Shown in pieces: positions 25,957-34,947 of a stretch of DNA of 64,000 bases. Source of the stretch: Lachnospiraceae bacterium (GTDB taxonomy: Bacteria > Bacillota > Clostridia > Lachnospirales > Lachnospiraceae); NCBI GenBank assembly GCA_022790855.1, contig JAAVYA010000047.1, positions 44,038-108,037 of the forward strand. The letters run 5' to 3'. The first letter of the stretch is position 1. Each line of letters starts with the position of its first letter. The notes beneath the pieces were generated by a model. The model did not search any database. It saw only the letters and a list, made by a program, of their open reading frames with translations, and was not told the origin of the DNA. The position numbers were made by a program, and so were the translations under genes.

Positions 25957-28110
25957 TTATCCGGAAGGTTGGCCTTCTTCTTGGGGTGGATCGCCACCCT
26001 CGGGAGATTCTCCGGTTTCTGGTTGGGGTTCATCTGACGGTGGGGAGCCTTCCTGAGGGGAATCTCCTCCTTCGGGGGTGGCTCCGTCCTGGGGCTGGCC
26101 GCCTTCAGGGGGAACTCCGCCTTCGGGAACCTGACCTCCTTCGGGAGTGGTTCCGTCCTGGGGCTGGCCGCCTTCAGGGGGATTCTCGCCCTCAGGTGCC
26201 TGCGTATCCTGGTCTTCTATGGGTTCGTCGGGGAAAATGTTTAGGTAAGGGAACATCTCCGCCATGATTTCTCTGGCCAGGTTGGTTGCCATACCGCTTT
26301 GAGCCTGGTTTTCCAAGTTTGGCTCATTGATGACTACATAGATCAGCACCTGGGGATTTTCTGCGGGAGCAAAGCCGATGTAGGATACCAGGAATTTTCT
26401 GTCTTCCCGGGGGTGCTTTTGGGCTGTGCCGGTCTTTCCCCCCATGGAATAGCCCGGGACTTTGGCGCTTTTTGCAGTTCCTGCGGCTACGGTATTAACC
26501 ATATACTTGCGCACCGTGTCGCTGGTCTGGCAGGAAATCGTCTGTTTTAAAAGTACCGGTTCTATGGTCTTTATGGTTCCTCCTTTCTCGTCTACGATCC
26601 GTTTTACCAGGTGGGGCTGATAATAGTACCCACCGTTGATGACTGACGATACGGCGGAGGCGACTTGTATCATAGTTGCGTTGTAATTTTGACCGAAAGC
26701 ATTCGTAGCAAGGGTGGTATTCCCCATATTATCTGCCGTATAAATCAAAGTATCGGTCCGTGCTTCCCCTGGAAGGTCAATTCCCGTACGAAGCCCGATG
26801 TTAAAAATGTTCTGATATTTGCAAAAGTCTTCCACCCCGATTTGAAAACCGATAGCCATTAACGCATCGTTACAAGAATCCATAATGGCTTTCTCTAAGG
26901 TCTCGGTCCCATGGCCGCTTTCATTGGAGCATGCCACGTAATCCGGCCCGATCTGTTCTCCGCCGTCGCATTCATAGGTCTCATTTCCGGTAAGCTTCCC
27001 CGCATCCAAGCCGCCGGCTACGGTTAAGGTTTTTACGGTAGAACCAGGTTCATAGGTGAATGTGGTACAAAAATTCTGCCATAATGCATTCAACATATCC
27101 AGCTTGGCATCCTCCGTCATTTCTGTAACTTCTTGTTCCGTATAATTCTTGTAATCCAAACAATAGGCTTTGAGAATGTCCTCATCCCAGGGATCGTTGA
27201 GATTATACCCTGTACTGTCGGCCATTGCTATAATCTCACCATTATTGGGATTCATTACCAGAACTGCTGTGTTGGCGCTTCCCGGCCCTTCCGCAGCTTC
27301 GTTCCGGTGGGCTTCGTTGAACTCTGCTATTTTGCGCTCCACAATCCCCTGAACGTTCATATCCAAAGAAGTTACCAGGCTGTTGCCATTAACAGCCTCC
27401 TCAATAGTGCGCTCAAGGTCGCTGTCAGAATTCAAGTATCCATACTGCCTGCCGTTAATGCCGTTTAATGTATCGTTGTAATAATCCTCCAGGCCGCCGA
27501 TCCCTACATTGCCGGACGTGGTAAATCCCAATGCTTTGCAGGCTAAAGTATTGAAGGGATATTTACGGATATATTCCTTTTCAAACCAAACGCCTTTGAT
27601 ATTAGGATTCACCAGCTTCCCCTTATTCTTTCCCTCCGTGTAAACCTCTTCCTGCATCTGGATAAAAGGCTGTATTTTATCATAAGGAAGCTTTCTTAAC
27701 AGGACGCAGTACTGGCTGTCGGCTTTTTCCTCTAAAACCTTTCGGACCTCTTCCTCCGTCACATCCTCAAAGCATGTAAGAATCGCCTGTACCGTAGGCT
27801 CTATGTATTTTTTATCTTCATGAATCAGCTTGCAGTCCAAAATTACATTGTAGACGTCTTCGCTGGTGGCTAGTACCGTTCCCTTAGCATCCAGGATATC
27901 CCCCCGCCGAAAGGGAATCGTCTCACTGTCATATCCCCTTTGATTCAGCACAATCCTTTCGTATTTTGCTCCGCTGGTATGCTGAATATACGTAAGCCGC
28001 ACAGCCAGCCCTGCCAACATCAGAAAAATCAGCAAAAACATCACAATCAATTTCTTTTGCATGTATTTGGAAAACTTAAAACTAGTTCGTTTCTTTTTTT
28101 TAGCCGCCAC
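25957..28110 (-). CDS. Class B penicillin-binding protein with Pro/Gly-rich repeat tail
   Basis: The 717-aa transpeptidase starts with a basic tail, a membrane helix (LIVMFLLIFLMLAGLAVRLT) and FRRGDILDAKGTVLATS of the dimerisation domain. The catalytic domain has STVK (YEPGSTVKTLTVAGGLD), SCN (AIMDSCNDALMAIGFQ) and KTG (MGGKTGTAQKHP). After about residue 630 comes an unusual tail of about 80 residues made of PEGG/PQDG units, including a duplicated PPEGGQPQDG block. The start is a GTG. It lies directly after ftsL, the normal place of septal ftsI, so it is the best FtsI candidate. Confidence 0.93.
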   Translation of the reverse strand: MAAKKKKRTSFKFSKYMQKKLIVMFLLIFLMLAGLAVRLTYIQHTSGAKYERIVLNQRGYDSETIPFRRGDILDAKGTVLATSEDVYNVILDCKLIHEDKKYIEPTVQAILTCFEDVTEEEVRKVLEEKADSQYCVLLRKLPYDKIQPFIQMQEEVYTEGKNKGKLVNPNIKGVWFEKEYIRKYPFNTLACKALGFTTSGNVGIGGLEDYYNDTLNGINGRQYGYLNSDSDLERTIEEAVNGNSLVTSLDMNVQGIVERKIAEFNEAHRNEAAEGPGSANTAVLVMNPNNGEIIAMADSTGYNLNDPWDEDILKAYCLDYKNYTEQEVTEMTEDAKLDMLNALWQNFCTTFTYEPGSTVKTLTVAGGLDAGKLTGNETYECDGGEQIGPDYVACSNESGHGTETLEKAIMDSCNDALMAIGFQIGVEDFCKYQNIFNIGLRTGIDLPGEARTDTLIYTADNMGNTTLATNAFGQNYNATMIQVASAVSSVINGGYYYQPHLVKRIVDEKGGTIKTIEPVLLKQTISCQTSDTVRKYMVNTVAAGTAKSAKVPGYSMGGKTGTAQKHPREDRKFLVSYIGFAPAENPQVLIYVVINEPNLENQAQSGMATNLAREIMAEMFPYLNIFPDEPIEDQDTQAPEGENPPEGGQPQDGTTPEGGQVPEGGVPPEGGQPQDGATPEGGDSPQEGSPPSDEPQPETGESPEGGDPPQEEGQPSG

Positions 28111-28126
28111 CTTATGCTACCCTTCT

Positions 28127-28657
28127 TTATTTTTCTGGAATGTCCTGATACTGGTTCATATAATCCTCATTGTCCACATGATAATATATGATCTGATCCT
28201 TCGTGGGATAGATCATTCCCATTTCATTCAACGCCTTATTTCTTACCTCGTCCATATTCACAGATGTCTCAAGGCGTCTGACCGCAGCATCATTGTCTGT
28301 CCTTAAATCCAGTATTTTGCTTTCCAATACGGCTGTATTTTTTGTCCTTTGTGTAATATCTGACTGTAACTGTACATACAGCAGGCAGACGCCTACTGTC
28401 AGAATCACTGCCATTGTTAAAAATAAAACATACCCCGGCCCCATCTGCATGGCCCGCTGCCGGTTTGCCCGGGCTGCCCGGTTTGCCCTTCTCTCTTTTT
28501 CTCTGCGTTCTTTCTCTTCTCGTTCCCTTGGCATACGATCCGGCAGCGTCTCTAACTTGCGTACCGTATTCCCCTCAATATATGCCCTGTTTTTATCGGT
28601 ATATGGCCGTTTTGCCTGTTGCCTGCTGTATGATGTCTTCACATGCTGTCTGCTCAT
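28127..28657 (-). CDS. ftsL: FtsL/DivIC-like division protein
   Basis: The 176-aa bitopic protein has a long Arg/Glu-rich cytoplasmic N-terminus (REREEKERREKERRANRAAR), one membrane helix (GYVLFLTMAVILTVGVCLLY) and a short extracytoplasmic coiled coil ending in ALNEMGMIYPTKDQIIYY, the septum-formation-initiator pattern. FtsL bridges FtsQ and the PBP/FtsW pair. Position between rsmH and the PBP gene supports the call more than sequence does. Confidence 0.82.
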   Translation of the reverse strand: MSRQHVKTSYSRQQAKRPYTDKNRAYIEGNTVRKLETLPDRMPREREEKERREKERRANRAARANRQRAMQMGPGYVLFLTMAVILTVGVCLLYVQLQSDITQRTKNTAVLESKILDLRTDNDAAVRRLETSVNMDEVRNKALNEMGMIYPTKDQIIYYHVDNEDYMNQYQDIPEK

Positions 28658-28701
28658 TCCTATCTCCTTCTTCCTAATATCCCGATATGTCTCTGTTTCA
28701 C

Positions 28702-29640
28702 TTATACCCGTTCAAATACTCGAAGCTTTGCGCTTTTTGCTCTGGGATTTTCTTTCATCTCCTGTATACTCGGCAACACTGGCTTACGCGTGATCACCCT
28801 CCCTTTAGATACTGCCCCGCACGTACATACGGGAAAACTTGGGGGACAGGTACATGGATCTTCGTTCTTCCGAAAACTGTTTTTTACGATCCTGTCCTCT
28901 AAGGAATGAAAGGTAATAATACAGATTCTTCCCCCTGGACGCAGCAATGCGATCATCTCATCCAGAGAATCTCTTAAAACCTCCAATTCCCGGTTCAGCT
29001 CAATCCGTATGGCCTGAAACGTCCGTTTGGCCGGATGCTTGTCTCTCATACGCACCTTTGCCGGAATGGCTGCCTTTATCACTTCCGTCAATTCTCCCGC
29101 CGTCTCAATAGGCTTGATTTGGCGAGCCTTTACAATATGCTTTGCAATATTTTTTGCAAATTTGTCCTCCCCATAATCCCGGATCATGAAAAACAATTCT
29201 GATTCACTATATGTGTTTACCACATCCCGGGCCGTCTTCTCTTGTCTTTTATCCATCCGCATATCCAGAGGCGCTTCCGGCACCCGGTAGGTAAATCCCC
29301 GCCCGGGGTCGTCTAATTGATAGGAGGACACTCCCAAGTCCAGGACAATGCCATCCACCCTATCCACCCCTTCTAGGTGCAGTGCTTCTTTCATCCTGGC
29401 ATAATTACTGCGGATGATCGTCGCCTGTGCCCCAAACTCTAAAAGACGCCTAGACGCCGCATCAATAGCAGCATCATCCTGGTCAATCCCGAAGAACCGG
29501 CCCCTGTTATCCAGCCGGCTGCATACGGCATGGGCATGTCCGCCGCCACCAAGTGTTCCGTCCACATACACGCCTTCCGGTTTGATGTCCAGATATGTAA
29601 TTGTCTCCTCCAACAACACGGATGTATGCTTAAATTCCAT
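28702..29640 (-). CDS. rsmH: 16S rRNA (cytosine-1402-N4)-methyltransferase
   Basis: The 312-aa SAM-dependent enzyme methylates C1402 in the ribosomal decoding centre. The N-terminus is [12 protein letters not shown] and the SAM site [10 protein letters not shown], followed by [28 protein letters not shown] and [15 protein letters not shown] are family hallmarks. The ATG at 29640 follows GAGGG. It is the second gene of the mraZ-led operon. Confidence 0.97.
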   Translation of the reverse strand: MEFKHTSVLLEETITYLDIKPEGVYVDGTLGGGGHAHAVCSRLDNRGRFFGIDQDDAAIDAASRRLLEFGAQATIIRSNYARMKEALHLEGVDRVDGIVLDLGVSSYQLDDPGRGFTYRVPEAPLDMRMDKRQEKTARDVVNTYSESELFFMIRDYGEDKFAKNIAKHIVKARQIKPIETAGELTEVIKAAIPAKVRMRDKHPAKRTFQAIRIELNRELEVLRDSLDEMIALLRPGGRICIITFHSLEDRIVKNSFRKNEDPCTCPPSFPVCTCGAVSKGRVITRKPVLPSIQEMKENPRAKSAKLRVFERV

Positions 29641-29685
29641 GGTTCCCTCTTTGTATCGCATTGCAAAACAGCCGCCCTGTTCCCG

Positions 29686-30117
29686 TTATATCACGATACC
29701 AAGCTCTGCCATATGCTCTGCAATCTCTTCTACGTCATCGTATTCATTGGCCGCATTCCAGCGCTCCTTATCCCATATTTCAATACGGTTCACAACGCCT
29801 GCCAGCACAACCTCTTTTTCCAGTCCGGCATAATCCCTAAGGACTGCCGGGAGCAAAATTCTTCCCTGCTTGTCCACCTCACATATGGCGGCTCCTGCAA
29901 AAAAGAACCGGGCAACTTTTCTTGCCTCTTTGGAAAATTGTGATAGACTGCGGAAGTTCTCTTCAATGGCCTTCCATTCATCAGAAGGGTACACAAACAA
30001 GCATTTATCAAGCCCCTTTGTCACAACAAATTCATCGCCCAAAGGCTCCCTGAATTTTGACGGAACTATCAATCTGCCCTTCGTATCAATTGTGTGGTTG
30101 TATTCTCCCATGAACAT
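29686..30117 (-). CDS. mraZ: Transcriptional regulator MraZ
   Basis: The 143-aa AbrB-like protein has two swapped-hairpin DNA-binding units, the first with MGEYNHTIDTKGRLIVPSKF and the second with EVDKQGRILLPAVLRDYAG. It forms rings that bind repeated boxes upstream of its own operon and represses dcw genes. Matching repeats lie just upstream at 30154-30198. The start is one of two close ATGs; 30117 fits the AAGGTGA ribosome site best. Confidence 0.96.
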   Translation of the reverse strand: MFMGEYNHTIDTKGRLIVPSKFREPLGDEFVVTKGLDKCLFVYPSDEWKAIEENFRSLSQFSKEARKVARFFFAGAAICEVDKQGRILLPAVLRDYAGLEKEVVLAGVVNRIEIWDKERWNAANEYDDVEEIAEHMAELGIVI

Positions 30118-30153
30118 ATGAATCACCTTCTGACGGACGGCAGTTCAAGCAAA

Positions 30154-30198
30154 CCACTTTTCCTCCACTTTGAACCCTTTCTCACCACTTTCCTCCAC
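30154..30198 (-). promoter_or_regulatory. MraZ operator with GTGG boxes at 10-bp intervals
   Basis: On the minus strand GTGG boxes occur at 30195-30198, 30185-30188, 30165-30168 and 30154-30157, with a degenerate AGGG at 30175-30178 filling the series. The 10-11 bp period equals one helical turn, as known for MraZ sites. Confidence 0.75.
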
Positions 30199-30208
30199 TC
30201 ATAGCCCT

Positions 30209-30237
30209 ATTCTAAAACAAAACAAAGAAAAAAGCAA
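30209..30237 (-). promoter_or_regulatory. mraZ operon promoter
   Basis: TTGCTT (30232-30237), 17 bases and TAGAAT (30209-30214) form a sigma-A promoter directly upstream of the MraZ boxes, so bound MraZ would cover the start of transcription. The rest of the gap to 30434 is A/T-rich with no gene visible. Confidence 0.6.
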
Positions 30238-30380
30238 GGAAAAAGTTGCTCCAAGCAGGGGATTGAAAAAATAACATACAAGATATAGAAAGAATGTTCT
30301 CTTGCAAATACCATATCCTGTAACTATTTTCTCCGGGAAGGAACTTCTTGTGAAGCCTGGGTGGTAATTTGTGGCAAAAA

Positions 30381-30414
30381 AACAGCCGCAAAGAAATCCT
30401 TCTCTGCCGCTGTT
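30381..30414 (-). terminator. Terminator of the Spo0E-like gene
   Basis: On the minus strand AACAGCGGCAG pairs with the GCGGCTGTT arm and is followed by a T run. It lies 20 bp after the Spo0E-like stop codon. Confidence 0.75.
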
Positions 30415-30434
30415 TTTTTATCCTATCGTATTTT

Positions 30435-30638
30435 TTAGGTCGCGGAAACCTCCGCTCCGTTCTCATTCGTAATGTAAAGCTCTATCAGCCGGTCCAACTC
30501 AACGCTGAGCTTATAACAAAGCGTTTCATCATATCCGTTGCCGATGGCCTTATCCAGTTTCTTACGGGCCGCTTCAATCTTTCTCTGAAGTTCTTCCCTC
30601 TGAAGTTCTTCCTTCTGAAGTTTTTCCATTTGTTTCAT
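30435..30638 (-). CDS. Spo0E-like sporulation regulator (aspartyl phosphatase family)
   Basis: The 67-aa helical hairpin protein contains KLSVELDRLIELYI, matching the S-x-x-LD-x-LI-x-x-Y core of Spo0E/YisI/YnzD proteins that dephosphorylate Spo0A~P. The N-terminus has a small internal repeat (KEELQREELQR) coded by near-identical 15-bp units. Spo0E proteins delay sporulation. AAGGAG before the ATG is clear. It is monocistronic between its own terminator and a long upstream gap. Confidence 0.8.
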   Translation of the reverse strand: MKQMEKLQKEELQREELQRKIEAARKKLDKAIGNGYDETLCYKLSVELDRLIELYITNENGAEVSAT

Positions 30639-30859
30639 TCTTCATCTCCTTATGGCTCTTCTGTGTCCCTCATTAGGTTCCATATTCCTTTCCCATTATT
30701 ATGTACTAAGCCCGTCTACCTACCCAGGCAGTATCTGCCAGGTGAGGAAATGATTACCCCCAATTTCAACTTCTGAAATCTCCTTTCGATTTCATGTTTC
30801 TATTTTACTATTTTTATCCGCAAAAATCAAACAAAATACAGCTAGTTTTTACACGATCA

Positions 30860-30866
30860 TTCGACA
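30860..30866 (-). promoter_or_regulatory. Possible Spo0A box
   Basis: TGTCGAA on the minus strand is a perfect Spo0A-box core. It lies about 220 bp upstream of the Spo0E-like gene. A 7-bp match can occur by chance. The rest of 30639-30900 is A/T-rich and shows no gene. Confidence 0.25.
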
Positions 30867-30913
30867 CATTTCGCTTGCATCTACCTTTTTTCATTCTTTT
30901 TTTCAAAAAATAA

Positions 30914-30962
30914 GCCACTATATTTTGTTATCCCAAAAAACTCCCCAACAAAATATAGTGGC
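30914..30962 (-). terminator. Terminator of the phospholipase C-like gene
   Basis: Perfect 16-bp arms (GCCACTATATTTTGTT at 30914-30929 and its complement at 30947-30962) are followed on the minus strand by TTATTTTTT. The hairpin is 60 bp past the stop codon of the upstream gene. Confidence 0.8.
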
Positions 30963-31021
30963 ACATATCGTTAAAAAATTAGTTTTATGATTTTATCCCC
31001 TTGGTACCTTCTCTCTTTTTG

Positions 31022-31597
31022 TTATGCTGCCGCCAGTCTTTCTCCCTGCCTGCGGAACAGCTGGATTACTGCTTCCACTACCTGATGGCACAAAGCTACG
31101 ATCAGCCTGCAGTCTTTCTCTACAGTAGACTTCCACTGCAAATACCTATCGTGGGCATTTTGAATAAATGCGCAAATGGCTTCCGGCGTCTCCAGCTTCT
31201 CCACCTCGGCCTTATTCCGCCTGGCCTCCCCACTGTTAATATATTCCCGCAAGCTTCTTTTAAGCTGCTCTTCGTACTTACAATGATCTTTCAATGTTCC
31301 GGAATAATTCGGATTATGGGGAAACGTAAAATAATCCGCTACATAGTGGATCACCTGGCCCAGATCCCGGAAATAAACACGCATATTCGGGTTCTCCTCT
31401 CCACAGGACAACCGACGGATCTCTTTCTCCACCATGGCAAAGGTGCCTGTCATCTCATGCTTCGTAGTTAAAAAAGAAGGTTTACAGTCCGGCAGTATGC
31501 TTCCCAGGTAAAACGCTTTTTTATGTTTGATCAGATCCTGTTCATCCAGGCTTTCTACTATGTATTTTGCCAGTGAAATATGTGATTTTTTTCTCAT
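31022..31597 (-). CDS. Zinc-dependent phospholipase C-like protein
   Basis: The 191-aa all-helical protein fits the zinc-dependent phospholipase C-like family common in Clostridia: KSHISLAKYIVESL, KAFYLGSILPDCKPSF, LGQVIHYVADYFTFPHN and later HDRYLQW. The His and Asp residues in HYVADYFTFPHN are probable metal ligands. No signal peptide is present, so a secreted toxin-like role is unlikely. The ATG at 31597 follows GGAGG by five bases. Confidence 0.75.
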   Translation of the reverse strand: MRKKSHISLAKYIVESLDEQDLIKHKKAFYLGSILPDCKPSFLTTKHEMTGTFAMVEKEIRRLSCGEENPNMRVYFRDLGQVIHYVADYFTFPHNPNYSGTLKDHCKYEEQLKRSLREYINSGEARRNKAEVEKLETPEAICAFIQNAHDRYLQWKSTVEKDCRLIVALCHQVVEAVIQLFRRQGERLAAA

Positions 31598-31758
31598 TGC
31601 ATCCTCCACGGAATTTCATTTTGAGAGTCATTCTTAATTCCCGACATTCTAATTCTACTTCTTTTCCTGGAAAATAGCAAGTGGAAATATATGAAATTTC
31701 TGTGGGTTCCCGGGGACTTCCAAAAAACGAAACCTTTAAGCGTTCCCCTTACCGTTTT

Positions 31759-32403
31759 TTAATTGCAGCCGTCAATCCCGCAGCACATCCCTTTTACAGA
31801 AGCTTCTTGTCCCTCCCCGAGGATTTGAACCATCTCTTCCTTTGTGTAATGTTCGATAGAAATCTGTCTGCCTTCTATATAAATAGTAGGAACACCTGTT
31901 ACTTTTAACACTTCCCCGGAATAATCTGCCGCTTCCTTTTCCTGTTGACGGTAGGTACCCTCCTCCAAGGCCTGGCGATATGCCCATTTATCCAGTCCGG
32001 CTTCCTCGGCTATGGCGCACAACACGTCAAGATCTCCAATATCCTGTTCTTTTTCGAAATAAGCCCGATATACGAGATCGGAATATTTTTCTCCCAGTCC
32101 CATTTTTTTAGCAAAAAACAGGCCCTCAAAGGCAAGGCGGGTATAAGGACGGGGACAGACTGCCGGAGGCATCTTCATGGACAGGCCCAGTGATTTTGCC
32201 GGTTCCACCAAAATCTGATAATGCTTTTTCCGTTCTTCATCGTGACAGACATCCACCCGCTCCCGGGGTTCCCTGGTCAATTCAAAGGGCTGAATCTGAA
32301 TGGACGCCTGGATTCCTGTCTCCTTTAACGCTTCCTCCAAGGCCCTTTTGGCCACCAGGCAATAAGGACATACATAATCCGTAACAAATAAAATATTCAT
32401 CAT
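31759..32403 (-). CDS. DsbA/FrnE-family thioredoxin-like protein
   Basis: The 214-aa cytosolic protein starts with FVTDYVCPYCLVAKRAL, giving the CPYC redox motif of DsbA-like thioredoxins, and has a helical insert and a late cis-Pro segment (VTGVPTIYIEGRQIS), the FrnE/2-hydroxychromene-isomerase-like layout. It ends in GMCCGIDGCN, a Cys tail that may bind metal. It has no signal sequence. The start at 32403 follows AAGGCGG. Confidence 0.85.
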   Translation of the reverse strand: MMNILFVTDYVCPYCLVAKRALEEALKETGIQASIQIQPFELTREPRERVDVCHDEERKKHYQILVEPAKSLGLSMKMPPAVCPRPYTRLAFEGLFFAKKMGLGEKYSDLVYRAYFEKEQDIGDLDVLCAIAEEAGLDKWAYRQALEEGTYRQQEKEAADYSGEVLKVTGVPTIYIEGRQISIEHYTKEEMVQILGEGQEASVKGMCCGIDGCN

Positions 32404-32453
32404 AAGATACCGCCTTTCGTTTTCCTTATTATAAATCTTGGAATGATAGCAAA

Positions 32454-32482
32454 CCGGACAGCAGAATTTTTCTGCTGTCCGG
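32454..32482 (-). terminator. Hairpin after the DUF1540 gene
   Basis: Perfect 11-bp arms CCGGACAGCAG / CTGCTGTCCGG lie 10 bp past the DUF1540 stop on the minus strand. Only a short T stretch follows, so termination may be partial. Confidence 0.6.
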
Positions 32483-32492
32483 CTGCAGCCCC

Positions 32493-32813
32493 CTATTTGC
32501 ATTCGCACTCAAAACGTGCGCATTCCGTATCCCCGCAATGGCAGGCATGGGAACCCGCGATATTGATGGATTCTGCCGTACATTTACAGCTATCGTTGTA
32601 AACGCAGTCTTTGGCTTCACAATCCACCTCAATATTCCTGCTGGGATGAGATATGGCATTTTTCATGCTGCCTTCTGTCCGCTCCCGAAAGCTGGCGCAG
32701 CAGGTTCCGGAAGGCTCTTTGGCATTTTTGCCTTCCACCATGATGTCGCCCTTGCAGCAATACTGGTCTTCATTGTACATGCAGGTCTGTGCAGAACATT
32801 TTAATTGAGTCAT
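32493..32813 (-). CDS. DUF1540 double-domain Cys-rich protein
   Basis: The 106-aa protein contains two DUF1540 units. The first is LKCSAQTCMYNEDQYCCKGDI and the second CEAKDCVYNDSCKCTAESI, each with a four-Cys pattern that should bind one metal ion. Such proteins are common in Clostridia and unexplained. The ATG at 32813 is preferred over one seven codons earlier, though its ribosome site is a little far. Confidence 0.85.
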   Translation of the reverse strand: MTQLKCSAQTCMYNEDQYCCKGDIMVEGKNAKEPSGTCCASFRERTEGSMKNAISHPSRNIEVDCEAKDCVYNDSCKCTAESINIAGSHACHCGDTECARFECECK

Positions 32814-32882
32814 AGGATCAACAACTCCTTTCATCGTTTTCCGTTGATAGTATGACCCTTTTTTCTTTTTTTATTCAAATTT

Positions 32883-34838
32883 TCAAGAGTCCTGCTGGCA
32901 AACCTTACGTATCTCTTTTTTTCGGATTTCTTTTGAAATAGCTTCTATAAAATCAGAAAGCTTCTGGGCGCCTTCATCTCCCAGATAACGGCTTCTGACA
33001 GACACTGTCTCATCCTCTTCTTCCTTTTGTCCCACCACCAGCATATAAGGCACTTTATTCAAACGGCTTTCCCGGATTTTATAACCGATTTTTTCGGAAC
33101 GGAAATCTGCCGTGGCCAAAATGCCGTTTTCTTTCAATTCTGACAGAACGCGACCTGCATATTCGTTATACTTATCGGAGATGGGCAGTACACGTACTTG
33201 TTCCGGGCAGAGCCAGGTAGGGAAGTTGCCGGCATATTTTTCAATCAGCCAGGCTAAGGTACGCTCATAACAGCCCATACTGGTTCTGTGGATAATATAC
33301 GGACGCTGCTTCTCTCCATTCTGATCAATATAATACATATCAAACTGTTCCGCCAGCACAGCATCCCACTGAATGGTAATCATAGTATCTTCTTTTCCAT
33401 AGACATTTTTTGCCTGGATATCCACTTTGGGGCCATAAAACGCAGCCTCTCCGTCAGCCTCGTAGAAAGGAATCTCTAATTCTGTGAGAATTGTCCGGAT
33501 GCTGTTTTGCGTCTCTTCCCATACAGAAGCGTCTCCGATGTATTTCTCTTTATTATTGGGATCCCATTTGGACAGGCGGTAGGTCACGTCTTCCTCCACC
33601 CCAAGGGTGGTAAGGCACTTTTTCGCCAGAGCCAGGCAGCCTTTGAATTCCTCTACCATTTGATCCGGCCGGACAATCAGATGTCCTTCTGAAATTGTAA
33701 ACTGGCGTACTCTGGTAAGTCCGTGCATCTCCCCGGAATCCTCGTTTCGGAACAAGGTGGAAGTCTCCCCATATCGCAACGGCAGATCCCGGTAAGATTT
33801 TTGACTGGCTTTATACACATAATACTGGAAGGGACAAGTCATAGGGCGCAGGGCGAAGACTTCTTTATCCGTCTCTTCATCCCCCAAAATAAACATGCCG
33901 TCGGTATAATGGTCCCAATGACCGGAAATTTTATACAGGTCGCTTTTGGCCATCAAAGGCGTCTTGGTTCTCACATAGCCCCATTTTTCCTCTTCATCCT
34001 CAATCCAGCGCTGCATGGTCTGGATCATCTTAGCCCCTTTTGGCATCAGAAGGGGAAGTCCTTGTCCAATCACATCCACCGTGGTAAACAGCTCCATCTC
34101 CCGTCCCAGCTTATTGTGGTCCCGTTTTTTAATATCCTCCAGATGCTCCAGATACGCATTCAGTTCTTCCTTTTTTCCAAACGCCGTACCATAGATTCTC
34201 TGAAGCTGGGCCTTATTGGAATCCCCTCTCCAATACGCCATGGAAGAGGAAATCAATTTATAAGCTTTGATCGTCTTGGTGCTCATCAAATGCGGTCCCG
34301 CACACAAATCCACAAATTCCCCTTGGCGGTAAAAGGAGATCTCTGCATCTTTTGGAAGGTCACGAATCAGCTCCACCTTGTAAGGCTCCTTCTTCTCTTC
34401 CATAAAGGCAATGGCCTCATCTCTGGACAAGGTAAACCGTTCCAGCTTCGCGCCCTCTTTGATTACTTTTTTCATCTCTTTTTCCAGGTTGTCAAGATCC
34501 TCCCTGGAAAAAGGCTCCGTCTCGAAATCATAGTAAAATCCTGTATCAATGGAAGGCCCGATGGCCAATTTTGCCTCCGGACGCAGCCGCTTCACCGCTT
34601 CCGCCAGCACATGGGACGTGGTATGGCGAAGAGCGGCCAGCCCTTTCTCGTCATTGGCTGTCAGAATACTCAGGCTGCAGTCTCCCTCTACCATGGTACG
34701 CAAATCCTTTACTTCTCCATCCACTTCTCCGGCCGTTGCAGCCCGGGCCAGCCCGTCGCTGATATCCTTTGCAATCTCATAAATGGATTTCGCGCTTTCA
34801 TATTCCTTTACGGAACCGTCTTTTAAAGTAATTTTCAT
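32883..34838 (-). CDS. thrS: Threonyl-tRNA synthetase
   Basis: The 651-aa class II synthetase charges tRNA-Thr. The TGS domain (residues 1-60) and the editing domain with HTTSHVLAEAVKRL and YRQGEFVDLCAGPHL precede the catalytic core (MTCPFQYYVYK, LRYGETSTLFRNEDSGEMHGLTRVRQF region near residue 365, and HRTSMGCYERTLAWLIE). The anticodon-binding domain is C-terminal. AAGGAG precedes the ATG at 34838. A T-box leader occupies the 600 bp upstream and contains an inserted miniature element. Confidence 0.97.
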   Translation of the reverse strand: MKITLKDGSVKEYESAKSIYEIAKDISDGLARAATAGEVDGEVKDLRTMVEGDCSLSILTANDEKGLAALRHTTSHVLAEAVKRLRPEAKLAIGPSIDTGFYYDFETEPFSREDLDNLEKEMKKVIKEGAKLERFTLSRDEAIAFMEEKKEPYKVELIRDLPKDAEISFYRQGEFVDLCAGPHLMSTKTIKAYKLISSSMAYWRGDSNKAQLQRIYGTAFGKKEELNAYLEHLEDIKKRDHNKLGREMELFTTVDVIGQGLPLLMPKGAKMIQTMQRWIEDEEEKWGYVRTKTPLMAKSDLYKISGHWDHYTDGMFILGDEETDKEVFALRPMTCPFQYYVYKASQKSYRDLPLRYGETSTLFRNEDSGEMHGLTRVRQFTISEGHLIVRPDQMVEEFKGCLALAKKCLTTLGVEEDVTYRLSKWDPNNKEKYIGDASVWEETQNSIRTILTELEIPFYEADGEAAFYGPKVDIQAKNVYGKEDTMITIQWDAVLAEQFDMYYIDQNGEKQRPYIIHRTSMGCYERTLAWLIEKYAGNFPTWLCPEQVRVLPISDKYNEYAGRVLSELKENGILATADFRSEKIGYKIRESRLNKVPYMLVVGQKEEEDETVSVRSRYLGDEGAQKLSDFIEAISKEIRKKEIRKVCQQDS

Positions 34839-34863
34839 GATAATCACTCCTTCTAAATGAAAA

Positions 34864-34895
34864 TCGAGTAGGGGAGGCTTTTTCCCCTGCTCGCC
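34864..34895 (-). other. Hairpin just upstream of thrS
   Basis: CGAGTAGGGGA faces TCCCCTGCTCG around a short loop, close to the thrS ribosome site and downstream of the T-box terminator. It may affect translation or be part of the leader fold. Confidence 0.4.
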
Positions 34896-34947
34896 GCGCG
34901 GCCCGTAGCTGTATCAGCAGCAAACTTTCATATGCGGGCCTGCACAT

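Noticed and set aside
26040..26215. CRISPR-like short repeats
   Set aside because: The repetition is in-frame coding for the PEGG/PQDG tail of a PBP and has no spacer structure. No CRISPR array is seen anywhere in the window.
33723..34826. A 367-codon plus-strand frame antisense to thrS
   Set aside because: Shadow of the threonyl-tRNA synthetase gene; no ribosome site and no family features.
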